DNA of 64,000 nucleotides from contig NZ_CP009754.1 in the NCBI RefSeq assembly GCF_000772045.1, positions 2,046,001 through 2,110,000 of the forward strand, read 5' to 3'. Positions 1 through 7,903 of the stretch are shown piece after piece; the stretch's first letter is position 1, and each line of letters starts with the position of its first letter. This stretch comes from Streptomyces sp. CCM_MD2014. GTDB lineage: Bacteria > Actinomycetota > Actinomycetes > Streptomycetales > Streptomycetaceae. The position numbers and the translations under genes were made by a program. The notes beneath the pieces were generated by a model. That model was not told the DNA's origin and did no database searches. It saw only the letters and a list, made by a program, of their open reading frames with translations.

Positions 1-1
1 G

Positions 2-595
2 GCGACCGTCCTCGGGATGCGGCTGGCGGCCGCCTACGACGCCGCCGGGGCCGGGGACGAGCGGGAACGGGCGCTGCTGCGGCTCGCGGTGCCGGCGGCC
101 AAGTACTGGGTGACCAAGCGCTGCGCGCCGGTCGCGGTGGAGGCGGCCGAGTGCCTGGGCGGCAACGGGTACGTCGAGGAGTCCGGGCTGCCCCGGCTGG
201 TGCGCGAGTCGCCGCTGAACTCGGTCTGGGAGGGCGCCGGCAACGTGCAGGCGCTGGACGTGCTGCGGGCGCTGGGGCGCGAACCGGCGGCGCTGGACGC
301 GTATCTGACGGAGGTGGGCGCGGCGCGCGGGGCCGATCACCGGCTGGACGCGGCGATCCGGGACCTGCTGACGGAGCTGGCCGACCTCGCGGCCGCCGAG
401 GGACGGGCGCGGCTCCTGGCGGAGCGGCTGGCGCTGGTGCTGCAGGGCGCGCTGCTGGTGCGGTACGCGCCGCCGGAGGTGGCCGACGCGTTCTGCGCCT
501 CGCGACTGGGCGGCGACGGGGGTGCGGCATTCGGCACGCTGCCGCCGACGCTGGACCTCGCGGCGGTGGTGGATCGGGCGCGGCCCGTGGTCTGA
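2..595 (+). CDS. Acyl-CoA dehydrogenase C-terminal part (AidB-like), partial
   Basis: The reading frame is open from the left edge of the window, so only the last 197 residues are present. They match the C-terminal helical domain of acyl-CoA dehydrogenases of the AidB / DNA-alkylation-response branch. The segment AECLGGNGYVEESGLPRL followed by RESPLNSVWEGAGNVQALDV is the flavin and active-site wall typical of that branch. The protein is expected to be a cytosolic FAD flavoprotein; whether it oxidises acyl-CoA or protects DNA cannot be told from this fragment. The N-terminal half and the start lie outside the window. A strong hairpin follows the stop codon, so it is probably the last gene of its transcript. 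Confidence 0.85.
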   Translation, partial: ATVLGMRLAAAYDAAGAGDERERALLRLAVPAAKYWVTKRCAPVAVEAAECLGGNGYVEESGLPRLVRESPLNSVWEGAGNVQALDVLRALGREPAALDAYLTEVGAARGADHRLDAAIRDLLTELADLAAAEGRARLLAERLALVLQGALLVRYAPPEVADAFCASRLGGDGGAAFGTLPPTLDLAAVVDRARPVV

Positions 596-610
596 TTCCG
601 GCCGCGTGGC

Positions 611-648
611 GCGGGGGTGGTGCTGCGCCGACACGGCACCACCCCCGC
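611..648. terminator. Hairpin terminator after the acyl-CoA dehydrogenase
   Basis: A perfect 13-bp inverted repeat (GCGGGGGTGGTGC at 611-623, its complement at 636-648) encloses a 12-base loop, starting 15 bases after the stop codon. There is no T-run, which is usual for streptomycete terminators. Confidence 0.6.
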
Positions 649-728
649 CACACGGGCCTGTTCAGGCCGCGTACGCCGCTCGGGACGGCGCGGTTCAAGT
701 TTGGACACCCGCGGGACCGTCCACCAGG

Positions 729-746
729 GTTGCAGGGGGTTGCAAC
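729..746. promoter_or_regulatory. Operator-like inverted repeat upstream of the GAF regulator
   Basis: GTTGCA and TGCAAC face each other across six bases, about 90 bases upstream of the regulator start at 838. The symmetry and place suggest a regulator binding site, perhaps for autoregulation. No -10 or -35 element is convincing, so the role is inferred. Confidence 0.3.
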
Positions 747-837
747 TTGCGGTCGGCTGTGTGCGGACTGTGCCCGTCCGGCGTGGGCAACCGGTCAGTA
801 TGAGACGAACAATCGGCTTCCGGAAGGACGAGGTCCC

Positions 838-2127
838 GTGGCGCTCTCGCCCATGGACGTGACGCAGTTCGCCGCCGTCGACACGGCGCGTGCGGCGCGG
901 ATGCTCAGCGAGGTCCGCTCCGCGAGACTCTCGGGCGGGCGGGCGCCGGTGGCGCCGCGGCCGGTGATCGAGCAGTCCTGGGACCGGATGCTGCGCAGCG
1001 GCGTCGATCCGGAGCACGACTTCCGCTCCGGGCTGCTGGCGCCGGAGGAGGTGCGGCGGCGGCGCGAGGCCTCCCCGCTGCGGCACGTCCTGCCGGTGCT
1101 GCGGGAGGCGCTGCTGTCGGTGGCCGACGTGGCGCACCACATCATGGTGGTCGCGGACGAGGACGGCCGGGTGCTGTGGCGGGAGGGGAGCGCGCGGGTG
1201 CTGCGCCGGGCCGACGGGCTCGGGTTCGAACTCGGGGCGGACTGGCGGGAGGAGGTGGTCGGCACCAACGGCCTGGGGACTCCGGCGGTGACCCGGCGGC
1301 CCGTACAGGTCTTCGCCTCCGAGCACTTCGTGCGGTCCCAGGCGACCTGGACCTGTGCCGGGGCGCCGATCACCGACCCGCGCAGCGGACGGCTGCTCGG
1401 GGTGGTCGACGTGAGCGGGCCGCTGGAGACGATGCATCCGGCCACGCTGGCCTGGGTGGACTCGGTGGCCAAGCTGGCGGAGGCCCGGCTGCGGGAACTG
1501 CACACGCAGTCGCTGGAGCGGTTGCGGGCGGTGGCCGCGCCGGTGCTGGCCCGGCTGGAGGGGCGGGCGCTGGTGGCGGACCGGGACGGCTGGACGGCGG
1601 CGGTGACGGGGATGCCGTACCTGGAGCGGGTGGTGCTGCCCAAGTCGCCGGAGGCGGGAGCGCGGTGGCTGCCGGCGTTCGGGGCGTGCACGGTGGAGCC
1701 GCTGGCGGAGGGCTGGCTGGTGCGGGCGGCGGCGGGGCCGGTGCCCCAGGGCACCGTCCGGATCGTGCTGGACCTCGGCCACCCGCGCCGGTGGTCGGTG
1801 CGGGTGCTGGGCGGCGCGGAGGACTGGGCGCGGGAACTGAGCCCACGGCACGCGGAGTTGCTGTACCTGCTGGCGGTGCACCGGGGTGGGCGCAGCGCCG
1901 CCGGACTGGCCGAGGACATGTTCGGCGACCCGGCCCGCACGGTGACGGTACGGGCGGAGATGTCGCGGGTACGGAGGTACCTCGGGGCCTACCTGGAGCA
2001 CCGGCCGTATCGTTTCTGCGACGACGCGGAGGTCGAGGTCCTGCTCCCGGCCGACCCGCGCGACCTGCTCCCCCACTCCACGGCACCGGCGGTGGCCGAG
2101 GCACGGGCGACGGCGACGGTGCCGTGA
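838..2127 (+). CDS. GAF-domain transcriptional regulator
   Basis: A 429-residue protein resembling the sensory half of acetoin-catabolism type activators. Residues about 95-225 form a GAF domain (VVGTNGLGTPAVTRRPVQVF, then the ITDPRSGRLLGVVDVSG strand pair), the part that senses small ligands in this family. The sigma-54 AAA+ domain of AcoR/NtrC-type proteins is missing. Instead the C-terminal part, about 325-400, looks like a winged helix (SPRHAELLYLL ... AEMSRVRRYLG). Such GAF plus helix-turn-helix proteins often stand beside dehydrogenase genes in Streptomyces. The GTG at 838 is chosen because GGAAGGACGAGG lies just upstream; an in-frame ATG at 853 is the alternative. The ligand and target genes are unknown. 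Confidence 0.8.
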   Translation: MALSPMDVTQFAAVDTARAARMLSEVRSARLSGGRAPVAPRPVIEQSWDRMLRSGVDPEHDFRSGLLAPEEVRRRREASPLRHVLPVLREALLSVADVAHHIMVVADEDGRVLWREGSARVLRRADGLGFELGADWREEVVGTNGLGTPAVTRRPVQVFASEHFVRSQATWTCAGAPITDPRSGRLLGVVDVSGPLETMHPATLAWVDSVAKLAEARLRELHTQSLERLRAVAAPVLARLEGRALVADRDGWTAAVTGMPYLERVVLPKSPEAGARWLPAFGACTVEPLAEGWLVRAAAGPVPQGTVRIVLDLGHPRRWSVRVLGGAEDWARELSPRHAELLYLLAVHRGGRSAAGLAEDMFGDPARTVTVRAEMSRVRRYLGAYLEHRPYRFCDDAEVEVLLPADPRDLLPHSTAPAVAEARATATVP

Positions 2128-2359
2128 CCGGAGCCCGCGGCGCCGGCGCAGGGCGGGACGGTGGAATCCCGCCTCGTACCGCCCCCGACGAGGAAGACGA
2201 CCCGGATGGCCGTAAAGACGGGTTGATTCCGCATATTTGCATCGTCTGCGTCCACCGGGCGGTCCGTCTGTCGTAGCATCCTCTACGGACCGCCTCATCC
2301 GCTCCTCGGTCAACGCGTCCACCGTCGAGCACAGTTGGTCCGGTGTCCGTGGAGGTTGT

Positions 2360-3673
2360 ATGAAGCAGCGCGGCAGACACCGCCGGCGCAGACGGGGCAG
2401 GGCGCTGCGCGCGGCCCTGACCGGCGCTGCGCTCGCGCTGACCGGCGCGGCCACACTGATCAGCGCCTCGCAGGCCACGGTCGCCGACGACCCCGGCACC
2501 CTCGAGCCCCTCACCTCCGCCGCCGACACCGCGGCGCTGCGGCTGACCGAGCACCGGGTGCCGGCGGCCTGGCTGGACCGGCTCTCCGCCGCGATGGGCG
2601 ACCCGGTGGGCGTCGGCACCGTCCTCGACTCCGCCGACCGCACCCTGCGCGACGCCGACGACTGCACGGCCGGGGAGCGGGAGGCGCTGCCGGTCTCCCC
2701 CGCCGCCACCCGCGCCTACTGCTGGGACGAGGCCGACACCGACGGCTGGCGTCCCGGCGCCGTCACCACCTCCGGGGACGCCGAGGAGGACGGCCGCTGG
2801 GGCGGCCACCGCGTCATCGTCTCCGCCTGGTCCCGCGACGACGGCACACCCCAGGGCGGTCTCGCCCGGGTCTCCTTCGTCAACGCCGACGACCCCGGGC
2901 GGCTCGGCTACACCTCGGCACTCCTCGCCGTCCCGGTCGACGGCGGTCACGACTACCGCGGCCTCGCCTCCCCCGTCACCGGCATGGTCTGGTACCGCGA
3001 CAAGCTCCTGGTCACCGCGGCAGCCGGGGACCGCGACGCGCTGTACGTGTACGACGTGCAGCGCGTCCAGCGCGCCACCACCTCGGCGGACGCCGTCGGC
3101 CGGGTGCCCGGCGGCTGGGCGGCGGGCGGCCACCGGTACGTGCTGCCCGCCATCGCCTCCTACCGGCTCCCCGACCTCGACGGCGCCGCCCGCCCCGGCG
3201 CGATCTCCCTGGACCGCGGCACCACTCCCGACAGCCTGGTCGCGAGCGAGCACGTGGACGCGGACGGCGACCGGCCCACCCGGCTGTGGCGCTACGCCCT
3301 GCGCGCCGGCACCGACCCCGAGCGCGGCGGGCTGCCCGTCACGGACTCCGCCGGGCACGTGAACGCGGTGGAGGCGTACGAGACCGGGGCGGCCGAGGTC
3401 GGCGGCGTACTGTCGTACCGTCCGCCCGGCGCGACACGGACCGACTGGTACCTGGGACGCGCGGCCGGCGGGCAGGACGGACGCGGCACCCTCTGGCGCC
3501 AGGACACGGAGGGCGCGCGGGCGTCGGAATGCGGCGCGGACCGGTCGCAGCAGTGCTGGAGCGGGCCGGCGGGTTCGCTGTCGTACTCGGCGCCGACCGG
3601 CGAGGTCTGGTCCCAGTCCGGCCGGATGCTGTTCGCGCTGCCGATGGCGTCGATCGAGGACGCGCTCGACTGA
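2360..3673 (+). CDS. Secreted protein of unknown function
   Basis: A 437-residue protein with a typical Sec signal: a highly basic N-terminus (many Arg in residues 2-17), a hydrophobic stretch at about 20-38 and an Ala-rich cleavage region near SASQATVA. The mature part has many Asp, Gly and Trp residues, four well-spaced Cys (DDCTAGE, AYCWDE, SECGADR, QQCWSG) that could form two disulfides, and repeated beta-like segments. I recognise no enzyme motif. The start is clear: GGAGG ends four bases before ATG. It stands alone, with 232 bases upstream holding a possible -10 (TAGCAT at about 2274), and a small GC palindrome after the stop. Export is well supported; function is unknown. Confidence 0.8.
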   Translation: MKQRGRHRRRRRGRALRAALTGAALALTGAATLISASQATVADDPGTLEPLTSAADTAALRLTEHRVPAAWLDRLSAAMGDPVGVGTVLDSADRTLRDADDCTAGEREALPVSPAATRAYCWDEADTDGWRPGAVTTSGDAEEDGRWGGHRVIVSAWSRDDGTPQGGLARVSFVNADDPGRLGYTSALLAVPVDGGHDYRGLASPVTGMVWYRDKLLVTAAAGDRDALYVYDVQRVQRATTSADAVGRVPGGWAAGGHRYVLPAIASYRLPDLDGAARPGAISLDRGTTPDSLVASEHVDADGDRPTRLWRYALRAGTDPERGGLPVTDSAGHVNAVEAYETGAAEVGGVLSYRPPGATRTDWYLGRAAGGQDGRGTLWRQDTEGARASECGADRSQQCWSGPAGSLSYSAPTGEVWSQSGRMLFALPMASIEDALD

Positions 3674-3757
3674 CGCGCCGTCGCCGTCGCCCGCGTCGCA
3701 CCGGCCCGCCCGGGCGGGGATCGACAGACCCGCGGAGCGGATGATTCCCTGACCGGC

Positions 3758-4330
3758 ATGACCAACATCGCCGTGACCACGTGGTCCCTGGAGCAGACGG
3801 CGCCGACCGATCTGCTGCCGGCCGCCGCCCCGGAGGGGGACGTCCGGATCGTCCGCTCCGAGGTGCCCTCCCCCGAGTTCAGCCGCTTCCTGTACGCCTC
3901 GGTCGGCGGCGACATCCGCTGGACGGACCGGCTCGGCTGGAGCTACGCCCGCTGGCGGGAGCACCTGGAGCGGCCGGGCGTGGAGACCTGGGTCGCCTAC
4001 GACCGCGGCACGCCCGCCGGATACGTGGAGCTGACCCCGGGGGACGACGGCGTGGTGGAGATCGAGTACTTCGGCCTGATCAAGGCCTTCCGCGGCCGGC
4101 GCATCGGGGGCCACCTCCTCTCGTACGGCACCGCCCGCGCCTGGGACCTCGCGGAGCGCTGGCCGGGGCTGGCCACCACGAAGCGGGTCTGGCTGCACAC
4201 CTGCAGCAAGGACGGCGAGTACGCCATGGACAACTACCAGCGCCGCGGCTTCCGGCTGTTCGACACGAAGGTGGAGGAAGAGGCGGACGTGGCCACTCCG
4301 GGTCCGTGGCCCGGGGCCTTCCCCGCCTGA
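3758..4330 (+). CDS. GNAT family N-acetyltransferase
   Basis: A 190-residue protein of the GCN5-related acetyltransferase fold, transferring an acetyl group from acetyl-CoA to an unidentified amine. The central strands (GTPAGYVELTPG, VVEIEYFGLIKAF) lead into the acetyl-CoA pyrophosphate-binding loop RGRRIGGHLLSYG at about residues 112-124. The C-terminal NYQRRGFRLFDTK segment is the usual last strand and helix. It is monocistronic and comes just before the regulatory region of the sulfate operon on the same strand, but nothing ties it to sulfur. The substrate cannot be predicted. Confidence 0.85.
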   Translation: MTNIAVTTWSLEQTAPTDLLPAAAPEGDVRIVRSEVPSPEFSRFLYASVGGDIRWTDRLGWSYARWREHLERPGVETWVAYDRGTPAGYVELTPGDDGVVEIEYFGLIKAFRGRRIGGHLLSYGTARAWDLAERWPGLATTKRVWLHTCSKDGEYAMDNYQRRGFRLFDTKVEEEADVATPGPWPGAFPA

Positions 4331-4390
4331 CCTGCACCGACACGTCTGTTTTCGGCCGTCTGCCCGGTCGGCACCGCGTATGTGACCAAC

Positions 4391-4425
4391 GACACCCTTG
4401 TCTCGCACAATGAGACAAGGGTGTC
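4391..4425. promoter_or_regulatory. Perfect 14-bp inverted repeat before the sulfate operon
   Basis: GACACCCTTGTCTC (4391-4404) is followed after seven bases by its exact complement (4412-4425). It lies 60 bases after the acetyltransferase stop and 54 bases before the leader peptide. A second small palindrome, CTGGAC-CTG-GTCCAG, sits at 4442-4456. Either it ends the upstream transcript, or it is the operator of a dimeric repressor controlling the sulfur genes. No T-run follows, and the sequence is less GC-rich than the other hairpins here, which favours an operator slightly. Confidence 0.45.
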
Positions 4426-4478
4426 CACATTTCGGATTAAGCTGGACCTGGTCCAGATCGCCATGCCAGTCTTCCGAC

Positions 4479-4562
4479 ATGCCTGGAACTGGAATTGCCT
4501 TGGTGAGTCGGCGCCACGTCGACCTCGGCCGCATGTCCAGCGCCATCTGTCCGGGCCGCTGA
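4479..4562 (+). CDS. Cysteine-type attenuator leader peptide of the sulfate operon
   Basis: A 27-codon reading frame ending in SRRHVDLGRMSSAICPGR, with a cysteine codon near its end. Short peptides with this conserved sequence are found ahead of sulfite reductase genes in streptomycetes and are annotated as putative leader peptides. The model is that the ribosome slows at the cysteine codon when charged Cys-tRNA is scarce and so opens the downstream genes. An in-frame GTG at 4503 preceded by GGAA gives a 19-codon version and may be the real start. The stop is 150 bases before the reductase start, room for alternative hairpins that I could not resolve by eye. Confidence 0.7.
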   Translation: MPGTGIALVSRRHVDLGRMSSAICPGR

Positions 4563-4712
4563 GAGTACCCTCCAGCACCTCCGGAACCCCCGCATTCACC
4601 CCGCTCCCGCGCAATGACGCGCACGCGTGTCTCACGTACGCCCACGTAGTGCCATGCGCCATGCGCGCAGGTCAGAGCCGCTTTCCGCCTGTTCTCAAAG
4701 GACGTGTCAACC

Positions 4713-6410
4713 ATGGCCGCCACTCCGCCGAAGCCTGCTGCCGCGAGCCCCCGCCGCAAGGTGAGCCGTCACCGCGGCGAGGGCCAGTGGGCGGCCGGGC
4801 ACTTCACCCCGCTCAACGGCGCCGAGCAGTTCAAGAAGGACGACGACGGTCTCAACGTGCGGACACGTATTGAGACGATCTACTCCAAGCGCGGCTTCGA
4901 CTCCATCGACCCCAACGACCTGCGCGGACGCTTCCGCTGGTGGGGCCTGTACACCCAGCGCCGCCCCGGCATCGACGGCGGCCGCACCGGTCTGCTGGAG
5001 CCGGAGGAGCTCGAGGACCAGTACTTCATGATGCGCGTCCGCATCACCGGCGGGCGGCTCACCACCGAGCAGCTGCGGACCATCGGCGAGCTCTCCGAGA
5101 CCTACGCTCGCGGCACCGCCGACATCACCGACCGGCAGAACATCCAGTTCCACTGGGTCCGCATCGAGGACGTGCCCACGATCTGGGAACGGCTGGAAGC
5201 CGTCGGCCTGTCCACCACCGAGGCGTGCGGCGACTGCCCGCGCGGCATGCTCGGTTCCCCGGTGGCCGGCGTCGCCGAGGACGAGATCATCGACGGCACG
5301 GCCGCCCTGGACGAGATCGCCCGCCGCTACCTCGGCGACCCGCGCTTCTCCAACCTGCCGCGCAAGTACAAGACGGCGGTCTCCGGTTCCCCGCTGCTGG
5401 ACGTCGCCCACGAGATCAACGACATCTCCTTCGTGGGCGTGGTCCACCCCGAGCACGGTCCCGGCTTCGACCTGTGGGTCGGCGGCGGTCTGTCCACCAA
5501 CCCCAAGTTCGGTGTGCGGCTGGGCGCCTGGGTGCCCGAGTCCGAGGTCCCGGACGTGTGGGAGGGCGTCACCTCGATCTTCCGCGACCACGGCTACCGG
5601 CGGCTGCGCAACCGCGCGCGCCTGAAGTTCCTCGTCGCCGACTGGGGCCCGGAGAAGTTCCGCCAGGTGCTCGAGGACGACTACCTGGGCCGCAAGCTGA
5701 TCGACGGCCCGGCACCCGAGATGCCCGCGCAGCAGTGGCGCGACCACATCGGTGTGCACCGCCAGAAGGACGGCCGCTTCTACGTCGGCTTCGCCCCGCG
5801 CGTGGGACGCATGGACGGTTCCGTGCTCACCAAGGTCGCCGAGCTGGCCGAGAACCACGGCTCGGGCCGGGTCTCCACCACCGTCGAGCAGAAGATGATC
5901 GTCCTCGACGTGCCCGGCGACCGGGTCGACTCGCTCGTGGAGTCCCTGGAGGCGCTCGACCTGCGGGTCAAGCCGTCGCCGTTCCGGCGCGGCACGATGG
6001 CCTGCACCGGCATCGAGTTCTGCAAGCTCGCCATCGTCGAGACCAAGGAGCGCGGCAGCGACCTGATGGACGAACTCGAGCGCCGGATGCCCGAGTTCGA
6101 CGAGCCCATCACCATCAACATCAACGGCTGCCCGAACGCCTGCGCCCGCATCCAGACCGCGGACATCGGCCTCAAGGGCCAGCTGATGACCGACGCCGAG
6201 GGCCGTCAGGTCGGCGGCTACCAGGTGCACCTGGGCGGCGCCCTCGGCCTGGAGCCGAGCTTCGGCCGCAAGGTGCGCGGACTGAAGGTGACCTCCGACG
6301 ACCTGCCCGACTACATCGAGCGCGTCCTCAGGCGCTTCCAGGCCGAGCGCGAGGACGGCGAGCGCTTCGCCGCCTGGGCGGCCCGGGCCTCCGAGGAGGC
6401 CCTGTCGTGA
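4713..6410 (+). CDS. cysI: Ferredoxin-dependent sulfite (nitrite/sulfite) reductase
   Basis: This 565-residue siroheme and [4Fe-4S] enzyme reduces sulfite to sulfide in the cytosol with six electrons from ferredoxin. The two cluster-ligand pairs are present: CTGIEFC (Cys431 and Cys437) and NGCPNAC (Cys473 and Cys477). The duplicated ferrite-reductase-like half-domains cover about residues 70-140 and 310-400. Length and sequence fit the actinobacterial SirA/NirA type, which needs no CysJ partner, and none is encoded here. ATG 4713 is preferred over GTG 4704 because AAGGA lies 10 bases before it. It is the first structural gene of the operon, and its stop overlaps the next start as GTGA. A role in nitrite reduction is less likely in this context. 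Confidence 0.95.
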   Translation: MAATPPKPAAASPRRKVSRHRGEGQWAAGHFTPLNGAEQFKKDDDGLNVRTRIETIYSKRGFDSIDPNDLRGRFRWWGLYTQRRPGIDGGRTGLLEPEELEDQYFMMRVRITGGRLTTEQLRTIGELSETYARGTADITDRQNIQFHWVRIEDVPTIWERLEAVGLSTTEACGDCPRGMLGSPVAGVAEDEIIDGTAALDEIARRYLGDPRFSNLPRKYKTAVSGSPLLDVAHEINDISFVGVVHPEHGPGFDLWVGGGLSTNPKFGVRLGAWVPESEVPDVWEGVTSIFRDHGYRRLRNRARLKFLVADWGPEKFRQVLEDDYLGRKLIDGPAPEMPAQQWRDHIGVHRQKDGRFYVGFAPRVGRMDGSVLTKVAELAENHGSGRVSTTVEQKMIVLDVPGDRVDSLVESLEALDLRVKPSPFRRGTMACTGIEFCKLAIVETKERGSDLMDELERRMPEFDEPITININGCPNACARIQTADIGLKGQLMTDAEGRQVGGYQVHLGGALGLEPSFGRKVRGLKVTSDDLPDYIERVLRRFQAEREDGERFAAWAARASEEALS

Positions 6411-6586
6411 GCGAGCGCGCCGCGCCCTTCTACTGCCCCTACTGCGGCGACGAGGACCTGCGTCCCGGTGAGCAGGGCCACGGCGCCTGGGAATGCGGGG
6501 CGTGCAACCGCGCATTCCAGTTGAAGTTCCTCGGGCTGCTGGCCCGGGGCCTTCAGCCCGACTCCACGGGAGGGGAACCGACATGA
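6407..6586 (+). CDS. Small zinc-ribbon-like protein of the sulfate operon
   Basis: A 59-residue protein with two Cys pairs, CPYC at about residues 10-13 and CGAC at about 30-33, as in a one-zinc ribbon or a small iron-sulfur protein. It overlaps the reductase stop by GTGA and the cysH start by ATGA, so it is translationally coupled on both sides. Proteins of this kind recur between sulfite reductase and cysH in actinobacteria, but I know of no proven function. It may help metal or electron delivery to one of the two iron-sulfur enzymes beside it; this is inference from position only. Confidence 0.8.
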   Translation: MSERAAPFYCPYCGDEDLRPGEQGHGAWECGACNRAFQLKFLGLLARGLQPDSTGGEPT

Positions 6587-7293
6587 CCGCGGTTCAGGAA
6601 GAACGTACGACCGAGGACCTCAGGGCGCTGGCCGAGCGGGCGGGCCGTGAACTGGAGGACGCCACGGCGCTGGAGATCCTCCGGTGGGCGGCCGAGACCT
6701 TCGGCAACCGGTTCTGCGTGACCTCCTCCATGGAGGACGCGGTCGTCGCCCACCTCGCCTCCCGCGCCCTGCCGGGCGTGGACGTGGTGTTCCTCGACAC
6801 CGGCTACCACTTCCCCGAGACCATCGGCACCCGCGACGCGGTCGAGGCCGTCATGGACGTGAACGTCATCACGCTCACCCCGCGCCAGACGGTCGCCGAG
6901 CAGGACGCCGAGTACGGCCCGAGGCTGCACGACCGCGACCCCGACCTGTGCTGCGCGCTGCGCAAGGTGAAGCCGCTGGAGGAGGGCCTGAAGGGCTACC
7001 AGGCCTGGGCGACCGGGCTGCGCCGCGACGAGTCGGAGACCCGGGCGAACACGCCGGTCGTCGGCTGGGACGAGAAGCGGGGCAAGGTGAAGATCTCCCC
7101 CATCGCCAAGTGGTCACAGGAAGATGTGCAAACGTACGTCACCGAGCACGGCGTCCTCACCAACCCGCTGCTGATGGACGGCTATGCCTCCGTGGGCTGC
7201 GCGCCCTGCACCCGCCGTGTGCTGGAGGGCGAGGACGCCCGCGCCGGACGCTGGGCGGGCCGCTCGAAGACCGAGTGCGGACTGCACGGCTGA
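6583..7293 (+). CDS. cysH: Adenylyl-sulfate reductase (APS reductase)
   Basis: This 236-residue cytosolic enzyme reduces adenylyl sulfate (or PAPS) to sulfite and AMP, using thioredoxin. It has the iron-sulfur cysteines that mark the APS-reducing type: adjacent Cys123-Cys124 and the pair Cys206-Cys209. The catalytic cysteine is Cys232 in the C-terminal ECGLHG motif. An N-terminal PP-loop-like segment (FCVTSSMEDAVV) binds the nucleotide. ATG 6583 has a strong GGGAGGGG ahead and overlaps the previous stop. It feeds the sulfite reductase encoded two genes upstream. The cluster cysteines make APS the likelier substrate even though a kinase gene follows. Confidence 0.95.
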   Translation: MTAVQEERTTEDLRALAERAGRELEDATALEILRWAAETFGNRFCVTSSMEDAVVAHLASRALPGVDVVFLDTGYHFPETIGTRDAVEAVMDVNVITLTPRQTVAEQDAEYGPRLHDRDPDLCCALRKVKPLEEGLKGYQAWATGLRRDESETRANTPVVGWDEKRGKVKISPIAKWSQEDVQTYVTEHGVLTNPLLMDGYASVGCAPCTRRVLEGEDARAGRWAGRSKTECGLHG

Positions 7294-7366
7294 CATGACG
7301 ACCGCCAAGGGACCGACGGCCACCGGGCCGACGACCACCGGACCATCGAGATCCAGGGAGAACCAC

Positions 7367-7903
7367 GTGACGACCGGAGCCACCGTCTGGCTCACGGGGC
7401 TGCCCAGCGCCGGCAAGACCACCATCGCCCGCGAGCTGGCCGACCGTCTGCGGGAGGAGGGCCGGCGCGTCGAGCTGCTCGACGGCGACGAGATCCGCGA
7501 GTTCCTCTCGGCCGGCCTCGGCTTCGACCGCGCGGACCGGCACACCAACGTGCAGCGCATCGGCTTCGTCGCCGAACTGCTCGCCCGCAACGGCGTCACG
7601 GCACTGGTCCCGGTGATCGCGCCGTACGCGGACAGCCGCGAGGCGGTCCGCGAGCGCCACGAGGCGAACGGCACGGCGTACGTCGAGGTGCACGTGGCCA
7701 CCCCCGTCGAGGTGTGCTCGGTGCGCGACGTGAAGGGCCTGTACGCCAAGCAGGCCGCGGGCGAGCTGACCGGCCTCACCGGGGTGGACGACCCCTACGA
7801 GGAGCCCGTCAAGCCCGACCTGCGCATCGAGTCGCAGGACCAGACCGTCCAGGAGTCCGCCGCGGCGGTCCACGCCCTGCTCACCGAAAGGGGACTGGCA
7901 TGA
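7367..7903 (+). CDS. cysC: Adenylyl-sulfate kinase (APS kinase)
   Basis: A 178-residue kinase that phosphorylates APS to PAPS with ATP. The Walker A loop GLPSAGKT is at residues 11-18, followed by the DGDEIRE motif, the RIGFVAELLARNG segment that binds APS, and KGLYAKQ near the end, all standard for CysC. GTG 7367 is chosen because GGGAG lies six bases upstream; an in-frame ATG at 7295 would add a Thr/Gly/Pro-rich extension of low complexity that other APS kinases lack. Since CysH looks APS-specific, the PAPS made here may serve sulfotransferases as much as reduction. Confidence 0.93.
   Translation: MTTGATVWLTGLPSAGKTTIARELADRLREEGRRVELLDGDEIREFLSAGLGFDRADRHTNVQRIGFVAELLARNGVTALVPVIAPYADSREAVRERHEANGTAYVEVHVATPVEVCSVRDVKGLYAKQAAGELTGLTGVDDPYEEPVKPDLRIESQDQTVQESAAAVHALLTERGLA

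Noticed and set aside
1370..4759. A minus-strand frame of about 1100 codons
   Set aside because: It overlaps three well-supported plus-strand genes and the regulatory region of the sulfate operon, has no domain, and has shadow-like composition.
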